Below are positions 32,584 to 40,846 of a stretch of 64,000 nucleotides of DNA, piece by piece. The stretch covers positions 868,001 through 932,000 of the forward strand of contig NZ_JBFUPK010000001.1 in assembly GCF_041355105.1 (NCBI RefSeq), written 5' to 3'. Positions within the stretch are counted from its first letter, which is position 1. Each line of letters starts with the position of its first letter. The DNA is from Terriglobus sp. RCC_193 (GTDB lineage Bacteria > Acidobacteriota > Terriglobia > Terriglobales > Acidobacteriaceae). Made by a program: the position numbers and the translations under genes. The notes under the pieces were generated by a model that worked only from the letters and a program-made list of their open reading frames with translations, was not told the origin of the DNA and did no database searches.

Positions 32584-34470
32584 TTGAGTTTTGCCGGAAT
32601 TCTGCTTCCGACGGACGGCCCCGCGAGTGCTGCACTGCACTCCGTTCTGCTCCCACGCAGCGGCCAAGATGACGTTCCCACAATTACATCCGCGGGGCCA
32701 TGTGGTATCACTGCAAATCGTCATGCAGAAAGTTGGCAAGGGCATGAGGGCTTTTTGGTGCTTGCCGGCAAGCTTTTTGAGCTGGACGTGCTGATCAGCG
32801 ATCTCGGATTGCCTGCAGAGACTTCCGCTGCACAAACGGTATTCCGTGCCTACCAGGCGTGGGGTAACGACTTTGCGGACAAACTCTACGGGGAGTTCAG
32901 CTTTACATTATGGGACGCGTCATCGCGGCGGTTGATCCTGGCGAGGGACGCTATGGCGCGCTTGCCACTTTTCTACGTCATGCGCGGAAAAGACGTGATC
33001 TTCAGCACAGACATTGAGCCACTGTTTTCGTTCGAAGGTGTCACCCGAGAACTCGACGAAGAGGTGTTCTGTGCCGTTATGAGCATTGAACCCATGCCAG
33101 GACGTACGTTGTATCGCGGGATCCGCTCCGTGGAGGGAGCCCACACTGTCACCATTCGCCACGGAGAAGAACCGGTATCGCGCCGTTACTGGTTTCCGCT
33201 GCGTCAGGAACAGCTACATCTGAAGGATGAGAGAGAGTATTCGGAGGCCCTTCATGCGCATTTTCTACGCGCCGTAGAGCTACGGATTCCGCGTGAAGGG
33301 TTGGTGGCATCCCATCTCAGTTCTGGTTTCGATAGCTCTGGAGTCACTGCGCTGACAGCGCAAGTGCTCGCCCGTCAGAACCGACCGCTGGTGTCCTATA
33401 CCGCAGTGCCCACGATACCCACCGACGCTTGCGAAATTGTCACCAACCGCTTTGACAACGAGTGGCCGCTTGCATCGCAGGTGGCTACGATGTACCCCAA
33501 TGTCGAACATGTGGCGATTCGCAATGATGGCGCGGACTGGCTGGACGCCATCGACTCGATGATTATCCATGCCGGGATGCCTCCGGTCTTTATTCGAAAC
33601 TCGCGGTGGTTTTATGCGATTCAGAAGGACGCGCAGAGCCGCGGCATCGTTACGCTGATGGAGGGGCAGGCGGGTAACCTGACCACGAGCTATGACGGCG
33701 GGTTCGATCTCTTCGATCTCCGACGTCGTGGGCAATGGGCCGAGTTCGTAAGTGCGCTGCTCGCGAAAAAACGCAATGGTGAAAAGTGGAAGAGCCTGCT
33801 GCGAAGTGTCTGGATGCCAGGTCTGAAAGCCTCGTCGCTCATCAATCGGGTGCGGCGCCGCGAGATCCCCGGTCTGTTCGATCTCAGTATGATGCGCAGT
33901 GAACTTTACGAACGCATTATGCCGCACGGCCGTAAAAATTCCGTAATGGGCGGCGTCATGGAAGGTGATCGAACCAGTGGAGCGAGTTGGCGGTTCTCGA
34001 TTTTGCAGCGCCTCGACACCGGCGGAATGTATTCGCTGTATCGCAATGGCTTCAACATCGAACGTGCTGATCCGACCGCTGACCGCCGCCTCGTGGAACT
34101 CTGTCTTCGCATTCCGGATGTAAAGTTCTCTCCGAATGGCCGGAAGAAAAAGATGTATCGGGATGCTATGCGCAATGACCTGCCGGTCGATCTGCTTGCC
34201 GAGACTCGGCGTGGCCTGCAGGGCAGCGACTTCCTCCAGATGTTTGAAGAAGCATCGCCTGTATGGCACGAAGAACTGCGTACACAGGAGGCATCTGAGT
34301 ACGTGGGCAAATATCTGGATCTGCCTCGTATGCGCGCACTGCTGGAACAATTCCAGGACAATGTGACTGCGAACCGCGGTAAGGCAGACATGTTGTACAA
34401 CTACACCTTTGGCGGCGCCATCTCTATGGGACGTCTGCTAAAGACATTCGCCCGGCAGGAAAAGATTTAG
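32584..34470 (+). CDS. Asparagine synthetase-like amidotransferase lacking the glutaminase cysteine
   Basis: 628 residues from a TTG start; the frame is closed by a stop at 32572, so no earlier start exists. An N-terminal Ntn-hydrolase-like domain (about 1-200: SFAGILL, YGEFSFTLWDASSRRLILARD) is fused to an ATP-pyrophosphatase domain with the PP-loop LSSGFDSSGVTAL (about 244-256) and a C-terminal RRGLQGSDFL region. The canonical second-residue Cys (MCGI) is replaced by Ser-Phe-Ala, so glutamine hydrolysis is unlikely. Such paralogues activate a carboxylate by adenylation, as in beta-lactam synthetases and lasso-peptide cyclases. The gene stands alone after tRNA-Ser; the substrate is unknown. 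Confidence 0.85.
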   Translation: MSFAGILLPTDGPASAALHSVLLPRSGQDDVPTITSAGPCGITANRHAESWQGHEGFLVLAGKLFELDVLISDLGLPAETSAAQTVFRAYQAWGNDFADKLYGEFSFTLWDASSRRLILARDAMARLPLFYVMRGKDVIFSTDIEPLFSFEGVTRELDEEVFCAVMSIEPMPGRTLYRGIRSVEGAHTVTIRHGEEPVSRRYWFPLRQEQLHLKDEREYSEALHAHFLRAVELRIPREGLVASHLSSGFDSSGVTALTAQVLARQNRPLVSYTAVPTIPTDACEIVTNRFDNEWPLASQVATMYPNVEHVAIRNDGADWLDAIDSMIIHAGMPPVFIRNSRWFYAIQKDAQSRGIVTLMEGQAGNLTTSYDGGFDLFDLRRRGQWAEFVSALLAKKRNGEKWKSLLRSVWMPGLKASSLINRVRRREIPGLFDLSMMRSELYERIMPHGRKNSVMGGVMEGDRTSGASWRFSILQRLDTGGMYSLYRNGFNIERADPTADRRLVELCLRIPDVKFSPNGRKKKMYRDAMRNDLPVDLLAETRRGLQGSDFLQMFEEASPVWHEELRTQEASEYVGKYLDLPRMRALLEQFQDNVTANRGKADMLYNYTFGGAISMGRLLKTFARQEKI

Positions 34471-34484
34471 CATTTCCTGCCGGG
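34451..34484. terminator. 12-bp hairpin spanning the end of the AsnB-like gene
   Basis: CCCGGCAGGAAA (34451-34462) pairs perfectly with TTTCCTGCCGGG (34473-34484) over a 10-nt loop that holds the TAG stop codon. No long T run follows on either strand, so it may be a weak intrinsic terminator or a 3'-end stabiliser shared by the convergent genes. Confidence 0.5.
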
Positions 34485-34494
34485 GTATAGAAGG

Positions 34495-37400
34495 CTAAGC
34501 AGTCTCTTCTTCGAAGTTCCTGGGTAGCCTCCGCGCCATCAGTGGAGTAAGGCACAAGATGGAGAACACGGTAGTGATCATGCCGCCCACCACCACGCGT
34601 GCCAGCGGTTGTTGTGCCTGTGCTCCAATGCCGTTACTGATCGCAGCCGGCAACAGACCAAGCCCCGCTGACATACATGCCATCAAAACAGGGCGCATTT
34701 CATCCAGGCAACCTTCGCGAAGGCCATGACGTGCGCCATGACGCTTCTGCGCCCGGCGGATGCCGGAGAGGAAGACCACAGCACCCAGTGTCGCCACACC
34801 CGTCAGCGAAGTAAAACCGACTGCTGCCGAAATGGAAAACGCAGTGTGCGTGATGAGCAGCGCAAGGATGCCGCCGATAGCCGCGAAGGGAAGCGTTGTG
34901 AGTACGATCAGTGCATCCAGCCACGTGTTGAACTGCGTATACAGAAGGATCAGAATGGCCAGCAGACTGATCGGAATGATCACGGACAGGCGCTTCTGTT
35001 CTTTCTTCAACGAGTCGAATTCACCAGCCCAGGCGTAGGTGTAGCCGTTTGGTAGTTGAATCTTTTGCTTCAACTGCGCCTGCAGATCGGTGATCGTCGC
35101 AGCAAGATCGCGTCCGCGAACGCTGAACTTGATGGGAATGTAACGGCGGCCTGCTTCACGGAAAATCTGGAAGCTGCCTTGCCGCACACCTATGTCCGCA
35201 ACCTCACTGAGCGGCACGGAAGATCCATCACCAGCGGGCAGAAGAATCCTGCCAACTGAATCAGGATTATCGCGATAGCTCCTGGGATAACGAACAGTGA
35301 TATCGAAGCGTCGATCGCCTTCGATCAATTGTGTGATACCGGCTCCGCCAACGGCAGCCTGAATGGCTGCATTCACATCGGCAGGAGCGATGTTGTATCG
35401 TGCAGCCTTCGCACGATCCACACGGATAACTAATGACGGCTGACCATCGACTTTGAAGATGCCAACGTCCTGCACGCCCTGCACCTTCTCCATCACATTC
35501 TGTACGGCAACAGCCTGTTTCGAGAGTTCGTTGAGATCGTCACCGAAAATCTTCAATGAGTTCTCGCCTTTGACGCCGGACATGGCTTCTTCCACGTTGT
35601 CCTGAATCTGCTGTGAGAAGCCAAACACAACACCGGGATATTTGCTGAGTGCGTGTTGCATCTGCCCAATCAGTTTTTCCTTGCTGCCATGAACATCAGC
35701 AGGCCAGGTGCTTTCGTCTTTTAGATCAACGAGGAATTCCAAGTTGTTGAAGGTGGTGACGTCCGTTCCATCGTTCGGACGGCCAAGCTGCGAGACCACC
35801 TGCTTTACTTCCGGGAAGCGCTGAAAGTCTTCTCGCAGGCTGTCGACGGTAGAGGAAGCGACATCAAAAGAGACGTCCTGCGGAAGCGTTGCACGTACCC
35901 ACAGGTTGCCTTCTTCCAGTGGAGGCATAAATTCGCCGCCAACGCCGTAGACGAAAATAAAGCCCGAGACGATGAGCGCAATGATTGCGACGCCCCACAC
36001 AAACCTGGAGCGACGCAGTGTGAGCGAGAAGATGCGGTTGTAATGATGACGGAAGAAGTTGGAAAGCCATGTACCTTCACCGGCATGAGCATCATTCTCT
36101 TCCGGACGCGCCGGTGGAGGCCCCTTGGGCGCCAGCACCATTGCCAGCACTGGCGCAAAGACCAGGCCGAAAAGCAATGCGCCAATCAACGCAAAACCAT
36201 ACGTAACGGACATGGGCGCGAAGATTTTGCCCGGCACACCTTCCATGGTGAACAGCGGAATGAACGCCACCAGAATGATGACCGTGGAGAAGAGAACCGG
36301 ACGTGATGCTTCCTGTACGCCTTCAATGATGAGCGTTGCAAGATCGTCTTCCGGCAATCGCCGAGAGAGTTTGCGATGGATATTTTCCAGCACCACGATG
36401 GAAGCGTCGACAAGAATGCCGAAATCAATCGCGCCGATGGAGATGAGGTTTGCGGAGTGACCCGTCATGGCCATCATGGAAAACGCAAACAACACTGCGA
36501 AGGGAATGGTTGCCGCAGCGATGACGGTTGTGCGTACATCGCCGAGCATGAACAGCAGAATCAACGTCACCAGAACAAGGCCGGTGATGATGACGTGCTT
36601 CACCGTGTGTTCCGTGCGATCGATCAGGTTGGTGCGATCGCTGATCGTGTCGATATGCATTCCCGGTGGCAACAGGCCATGATTCAGATCGTGAATCTTG
36701 ACCTTCAGCGCTTCCAAAGCGGGGATGGATTCTTCGTTCTTGTTGAGTAGAACGATGCCTTCCACTACATCCGTATCGTGGTTGCGACCGATCTTACCCA
36801 TGCGCTGCTGCGAACCGATCTTGACTTCGGCAACATCGCCCACAAGCACAGGCACGCCGCGGTTGCTGGCAACGACAACCTGCTTAATGTCGTCCATGGT
36901 ATGCAACTGACCAACAGCACGCACGTTGACGCTCTGTTCGCCCAGCGAGATGTAGTTACCGCCCGCATTGGCATTCGAGTTCTGCACCGCAGCCGTAACC
37001 TGCGGCAGCGTAACACCGTGTGCCAGTAACTTCTGCGGATCGGCTTCAATCTGGTATTGCTTCACATCGCCGCCGAAAGTAGTGACGTCGATGATGCCCG
37101 GCACCTGCTTCATCTCACGTGTCACAAGCCAGTCCTGCGTGGCTGTCAGGTCGTACAACGTGTAAGGACCGGTCAGTTGATAACGGTAGATTTCACCGAT
37201 AGGCGACCACGGCGAAAGCTGCGGCTCCAGGTTGTTCGGAAGCTGCAACAGTTGCAGGCGGTCAAGGACTTCCTGCTTGTCATGGAAGTAATCGCTGTCA
37301 AAGGTGAAGTACAACTTCACGTCGGACAGGCCGAAGATGGAGATGGAGCGGATGCCGTTGAGATGTTGCACGCCGTACAGCGCCGTTTCGACAGGGGCTG

Positions 37401-37593
37401 TAACCTGCTGCTCCATTTCTTCGGCAGACCATGCGGGATTTTGCGTGATGATTTCGACCAGTGGTGGCGAGGGATCGGGATATGCCTCGACATCAAGCTG
37501 CATGGCGCCGAAGGTTCCTGCGACCAGCATGCACGCCAGCACAATCAGAACCAGCGCACGCATGCGCAGAAGAATGCGGATGAGAGCGGACAT
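34495..37593 (-). CDS. Heavy-metal RND efflux pump, inner-membrane transporter (CzcA/CusA type)
   Basis: A 1032-residue, 12-helix RND transporter that uses the proton gradient to export metal ions. It shows a typical N-terminal helix, two large periplasmic loops, and the TM4 segment with the proton-relay acidic residues in the HME-family form AIDFGILVDASIVVLENIHR near residue 405. The adaptor and TolC-type genes lie immediately upstream and make the tripartite unit. The DFGxxVD TM4 pattern is closer to CzcA (Zn/Co/Cd) than to CusA (Cu/Ag), but specificity cannot be settled from sequence alone. The start is 4 bp after the adaptor stop. Confidence 0.94.
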   Translation of the reverse strand: MSALIRILLRMRALVLIVLACMLVAGTFGAMQLDVEAYPDPSPPLVEIITQNPAWSAEEMEQQVTAPVETALYGVQHLNGIRSISIFGLSDVKLYFTFDSDYFHDKQEVLDRLQLLQLPNNLEPQLSPWSPIGEIYRYQLTGPYTLYDLTATQDWLVTREMKQVPGIIDVTTFGGDVKQYQIEADPQKLLAHGVTLPQVTAAVQNSNANAGGNYISLGEQSVNVRAVGQLHTMDDIKQVVVASNRGVPVLVGDVAEVKIGSQQRMGKIGRNHDTDVVEGIVLLNKNEESIPALEALKVKIHDLNHGLLPPGMHIDTISDRTNLIDRTEHTVKHVIITGLVLVTLILLFMLGDVRTTVIAAATIPFAVLFAFSMMAMTGHSANLISIGAIDFGILVDASIVVLENIHRKLSRRLPEDDLATLIIEGVQEASRPVLFSTVIILVAFIPLFTMEGVPGKIFAPMSVTYGFALIGALLFGLVFAPVLAMVLAPKGPPPARPEENDAHAGEGTWLSNFFRHHYNRIFSLTLRRSRFVWGVAIIALIVSGFIFVYGVGGEFMPPLEEGNLWVRATLPQDVSFDVASSTVDSLREDFQRFPEVKQVVSQLGRPNDGTDVTTFNNLEFLVDLKDESTWPADVHGSKEKLIGQMQHALSKYPGVVFGFSQQIQDNVEEAMSGVKGENSLKIFGDDLNELSKQAVAVQNVMEKVQGVQDVGIFKVDGQPSLVIRVDRAKAARYNIAPADVNAAIQAAVGGAGITQLIEGDRRFDITVRYPRSYRDNPDSVGRILLPAGDGSSVPLSEVADIGVRQGSFQIFREAGRRYIPIKFSVRGRDLAATITDLQAQLKQKIQLPNGYTYAWAGEFDSLKKEQKRLSVIIPISLLAILILLYTQFNTWLDALIVLTTLPFAAIGGILALLITHTAFSISAAVGFTSLTGVATLGAVVFLSGIRRAQKRHGARHGLREGCLDEMRPVLMACMSAGLGLLPAAISNGIGAQAQQPLARVVVGGMITTVFSILCLTPLMARRLPRNFEEETA

Positions 37594-37597
37594 CGCG

Positions 37598-38677
37598 TTA
37601 GTCTCCCGTCGCCGGTGCGCGCAGGAAACTGGCGCCCGTCTTCACGATAGTTTCGCCGCCTTGCAGACCGTTGAGAATCTCAACGTCGTCTCCGTGTGCC
37701 GCGCCAACCTTCACCTGTCGCAGATTGAAATTGTTATCTGCGCCCTTCACGTAAACCCCAGTGCTTTCGCCGTCGTGGATCACTGCGGTACTTGGTACCA
37801 GTACCGCGTTTTGCGATGGACGTGCAACCTTCAGGCTCGCAAACATCGCAGGCTTCAAACGATGGCCGGGGTTCGGCAGGACCACCCGCGCACGTAAGGT
37901 GTGCGTTGTGGGATCGAAGGTGTCGCCTACGTTGGCCACCTTGCCATGAAATGTTTCGTTGGGATACGCCTGCACGGTGACGTCGACGTTCTCTGATTGC
38001 TTGAGCAGTGCAATATCGCGCTCAAAGACTTCGCCAACAATCCATACGGAATCAAGATTCGCGATGGTGACAATGCCGTTGGTGGCGTTATCGACGGACT
38101 TCTGCAACTCACCGTTTGCTGTGCCTACGTCAATGACAGTGCCGGAGATGGGCGAGGTAATAGGCGCAACGTCGGACGTTCCGTTCTCGCTGAATCCAAG
38201 CTCGTGCAGACGCTGACGCGTGCGTTCCAGCTCGGCATGACCGGAGGCCGCAGTGGCCTGCAATTCCAGATACGCGGCCTGTGAAAGCACCTCGTGATCC
38301 AGCAGCAACTTGCCTCGAGCCAGTGCACGATCGGCACGGTCAGACTCGGTCTTTGCTTTCTCGAAATCGGAACGCGCAGAAGCGACATCGCCGCTCTGCA
38401 GCAGGGCGACAACCTGTCCCTTACGGACTTCCTGTCCTGCAACGACTTTCATTTCGACGATGCGACCAGACAGTGGCGGATAGATGTGCACCGTCTGTGT
38501 GGGGTTCGCTTCAATGTGCGCTGGCACTGCGAGCGAATCGTTCAATGTGGTCGCCCGAGCCGTGGTGGTCACAATGTTCGCGGCAGGCAGGTCTGCCTCG
38601 GGTTTTTCTTTCTTATTGCAGCCGGTAGCCATCAACGTGGCAGACAACAGCAGGGCGACGCTTCGCGTCCTCATCAT
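37598..38677 (-). CDS. RND efflux periplasmic adaptor (membrane fusion protein, CzcB type)
   Basis: A 359-residue lipoprotein (signal and Cys in LLLSATLMATGCNKKEK) of the HlyD-like family. It has a biotinyl-lipoyl half motif (VVAGQEVRKGQVVALLQSGD), a short coiled-coil hairpin (SDFEKAKTESDRADRALARG), the second lipoyl half (ITSPISGTVIDVGTANG) and beta-barrel region (VDVTVQAYPNETFHGKVANV). It bridges the inner-membrane pump and the outer-membrane channel. Its start overlaps the TolC-type stop by 4 bp and its stop is 4 bp before the pump gene. I see no His/Met-rich metal-binding N-terminus. Confidence 0.93.
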   Translation of the reverse strand: MMRTRSVALLLSATLMATGCNKKEKPEADLPAANIVTTTARATTLNDSLAVPAHIEANPTQTVHIYPPLSGRIVEMKVVAGQEVRKGQVVALLQSGDVASARSDFEKAKTESDRADRALARGKLLLDHEVLSQAAYLELQATAASGHAELERTRQRLHELGFSENGTSDVAPITSPISGTVIDVGTANGELQKSVDNATNGIVTIANLDSVWIVGEVFERDIALLKQSENVDVTVQAYPNETFHGKVANVGDTFDPTTHTLRARVVLPNPGHRLKPAMFASLKVARPSQNAVLVPSTAVIHDGESTGVYVKGADNNFNLRQVKVGAAHGDDVEILNGLQGGETIVKTGASFLRAPATGD

Positions 38678-39930
38678 GGATTCACCTCAGTCGCCGTAGC
38701 GTAGGAGAGCTGGTGCAGCGCATTCTGCGCGTTAGCCTGCGCATTCAGCGCGGCAAGGTTGGTCTGGCGGTAGTCCTGCAATGCGGACAGGTAGTCCAGC
38801 AATGTGGCGTTGCCATTGCGATAGGCAAATTGAATGTTGTCGCGGACATGTGCGGCTTCCGCCAGATACTTTTGCTGATAGCGCGCGTTCTGCTGCACAG
38901 CCGCCTGGTATGCAGCATAGGACTGATCCACGTCGCTGATCACCTGATTGCGAGCCTGCTGCAACAGCAACCGGCTCGATTCAGCTTCGCGACGTGTGCG
39001 CTCCTTTTCTCCCTGGTTGCGATCGAAGATGCGCAACGGGATCTGCAGGTTCGCACCTACCGTGCTCGCGGTGCCGCTGTGTTCGTATTCCACACCGAAC
39101 TGGGGATCGGTCTTTCCCATCGCGTCGGCAAGGTGAATGGCAGCATCGTTCGCGTTCACCTGACGCTGCGCCGCGACCAGGTCAGGCCGCGCAGCCAATG
39201 CTGCATTTTCCAATTGCTCCAGGGAGCTTCCCAGCGCAGGAAGATCGAGCGAACCACTGACATCGAAGGTCGACAGCACCGTGGGTTCGCCCAGCAGGAC
39301 CTGCAACTGTTCGCTGGCTTGCGTCAGGTTGAGTTGCGCATTCGTCTGATCGTTTTCAAAGCCTGCAAGCTGCAGTTCTACTCGTTCAAAGTCCGTGCGG
39401 TCCACATCTCCTGCGTCCAGACGAACCTGCATCAGCTCCACCGTCTTGCGGTAGTCGGCGAGGTTATCGTTCGCAATCGTAAGCGCAAGCTTTGCCTGTA
39501 ACATGCCGGTGAACGCTTGTTTTACTGCCAGGTCAAGCCCGCGTTTCTGGTCGTCCACCTGCGCTGACGCGACCCCGGTATTGGCCTTTGCCGCAGCAAT
39601 GCGAAGGGATCGCTTGCCACCGACTTCGAATGTCCGCTGCAGCCCCACGCCATAAAATGGTGGGCCGTTCGGATCATTGTTAGAGAGACTCACCTGCGTG
39701 CCTTCTGCCACAAGGTTCGGGTTCAGCCGCAACCCCGCGGTGATTTCGTTCGCCTGAATCGCCGACAAATGCGCCTGGGCACCCAGCAGCCCGGGGCTAT
39801 GCAGTCGCGCGTACGCCACTGCCTGTTGCAGCGTGAGAGGCTGTGGCGGTGGAGGAGGGGAGGCTGCCGCCTGTGCATAGACCGCGGGCTGCAGCAAAAG
39901 CAGTCCCGCAGACAGCAAGATTCGTTTCAT
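38674..39930 (-). CDS. TolC-family outer-membrane efflux channel (CzcC type)
   Basis: About 418 residues from the ATG at 39930, which begins a signal peptide (MKRILLSAGLLLLQPAVYAQ). A 10-residue upstream extension is possible. The protein consists of two repeats of long alpha-helical hairpins and short beta segments (LTLQQAVAYARLHSPGLLGAQAHL, then LVAAQRQVNANDAAIHLADAM in the second half), typical of outer-membrane efflux proteins. A GGAGG lies 14 nt before the ATG. It forms the exit duct for the downstream adaptor and pump. Confidence 0.92.
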   Translation of the reverse strand: MKRILLSAGLLLLQPAVYAQAAASPPPPPQPLTLQQAVAYARLHSPGLLGAQAHLSAIQANEITAGLRLNPNLVAEGTQVSLSNNDPNGPPFYGVGLQRTFEVGGKRSLRIAAAKANTGVASAQVDDQKRGLDLAVKQAFTGMLQAKLALTIANDNLADYRKTVELMQVRLDAGDVDRTDFERVELQLAGFENDQTNAQLNLTQASEQLQVLLGEPTVLSTFDVSGSLDLPALGSSLEQLENAALAARPDLVAAQRQVNANDAAIHLADAMGKTDPQFGVEYEHSGTASTVGANLQIPLRIFDRNQGEKERTRREAESSRLLLQQARNQVISDVDQSYAAYQAAVQQNARYQQKYLAEAAHVRDNIQFAYRNGNATLLDYLSALQDYRQTNLAALNAQANAQNALHQLSYATATEVNP

Positions 39931-40009
39931 AGATATGTCGATTTCCTCCGCGCTCAGCAATGATTGCGGATGCTTCTACTTGTCAATGTGAATGAGACTC
40001 GAAAGACTG

Positions 40010-40486
40010 CTAAGCGATGCAGACAGAGGGTGGCGGTCGCGGCGACTGTGGCCGGACGGCAACCAACTCATGCATCTTCCACGCCTGACGTCGGCGCGAA
40101 AGCGACTCCATTCGCCGCATGACGGCGCCAAACAACATGGCCAGAAGCAGGAAGGGAAGCAGGGCAACAGCGGCAGCAGGTCCATCCTGACGCGTGCCCG
40201 AAAAGAAACTTCCATTTGCCTGTTGCCAGGACGACTCTGCTGCCATTTTTGCGCGCTGAAGGTCGTCGGTCATGGAGACAGCCGGAAACAGCACGATAGC
40301 AAGCAGAGCAACTACACCCAGAGCTACAGGAAGCGAACAGCGCAGCATTCCTCGACGGTTGCACACAACCGTACCCGTGAACAGAACGCTCACGACGGTC
40401 AACCACAACAGATTGAGTAAAAGCGCCACTGTACGAATGATATCCGAGAAAAAACAAGCTGGTATGAGGTTTTCCTGTAACGGCAC
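40010..40486 (-). CDS. Hypothetical membrane protein at the head of the metal-efflux operon
   Basis: A 158-residue protein starting at GTG 40486. Three hydrophobic segments are visible (about 18-36 TVALLLNLLWLTVVSVLFT, 52-68 VALGVVALLAIVLFPAV, 105-120 VALLPFLLLAMLFGAV), with a periplasmic loop between the second and third and a basic C-terminus ending in RPPPSVCIA. It lies about 80 bp upstream of the TolC-type gene on the same strand. I do not recognise the family. Its position suggests an accessory or sensing role in metal efflux, which is inference only. The start is uncertain. Confidence 0.6.
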   Translation of the reverse strand: MPLQENLIPACFFSDIIRTVALLLNLLWLTVVSVLFTGTVVCNRRGMLRCSLPVALGVVALLAIVLFPAVSMTDDLQRAKMAAESSWQQANGSFFSGTRQDGPAAAVALLPFLLLAMLFGAVMRRMESLSRRRQAWKMHELVAVRPQSPRPPPSVCIA

Positions 40487-40551
40487 CTTTGGGATGAAAT
40501 ACGTTCCATGAGCACTGCAGGTTTCCCATCAATACAATCTGGAGGAACCTC

Positions 40552-40746
40552 GTGAGCAGCATGGCTCAAATTGTCTGGTTTCAACTTTGCGGCGATAGCC
40601 ACAAGGTTGAAACCAATTCTGTAAGTAGACGAGGTTTTTGGTATCCACGACCGGTGTCTGCGGACAAGACGGACATCGTCATGAGGAGTGGGAGGTACAA
40701 CAGATTCCTCAGATGCGTTACGTCCGATAATGCATATTCTGTATAG
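40552..40746 (+). CDS. Possible small protein, 64 aa
   Basis: A short open frame with a GTG start preceded by an excellent Shine-Dalgarno (GGAGG, 8 nt upstream). It encodes a 64-residue, basic, Cys/Trp-containing product that I do not recognise. It occupies the only gap over 300 bp without a firm gene (40487-40846). A long hairpin inside the frame (40576-40615) argues that the DNA may instead encode an RNA element. Low confidence. Confidence 0.25.
   Translation: MSSMAQIVWFQLCGDSHKVETNSVSRRGFWYPRPVSADKTDIVMRSGRYNRFLRCVTSDNAYSV
40576..40615. repeat. 14-bp inverted repeat (hairpin) in the gap before the glycosyltransferase
   Basis: TGGTTTCAACTTTG (40576-40589) pairs with CAAGGTTGAAACCA (40602-40615), 13 Watson-Crick pairs and one G-T, around a 12-nt loop. 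No T tract follows. It could be a stable RNA stem or a protein-binding inverted repeat. Apart from this and a small open frame, 40487-40846 shows nothing I can assign. Confidence 0.6.
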
Positions 40747-40846
40747 TTAAGCTGCGACAGCCTAATCTGCAGGCCCATCCCCGCTCCCAGCGCCCCTGCT
40801 GTGATGCCTTCGACCAGCCACTCTGCTACCATCCGGCTAAGTCTTC

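Noticed and set aside
33280-34350. Minus-strand open frame of 356 codons inside the AsnB-like gene
   Set aside because: Antisense to a clear PP-loop enzyme, no recognisable motif or start signal.
32391-34494. Lasso-peptide or other RiPP cluster around the AsnB-like gene
   Set aside because: No RRE/PqqD, transglutaminase-like protease or convincing precursor. The 33-codon frame at 32426-32527 lacks a leader-core pattern.
40581-40832. Minus-strand open frame (83 codons) with a hydrophobic start
   Set aside because: No ribosome-binding site, overlaps the small plus-strand frame and ends just before the glycosyltransferase. No family recognised.
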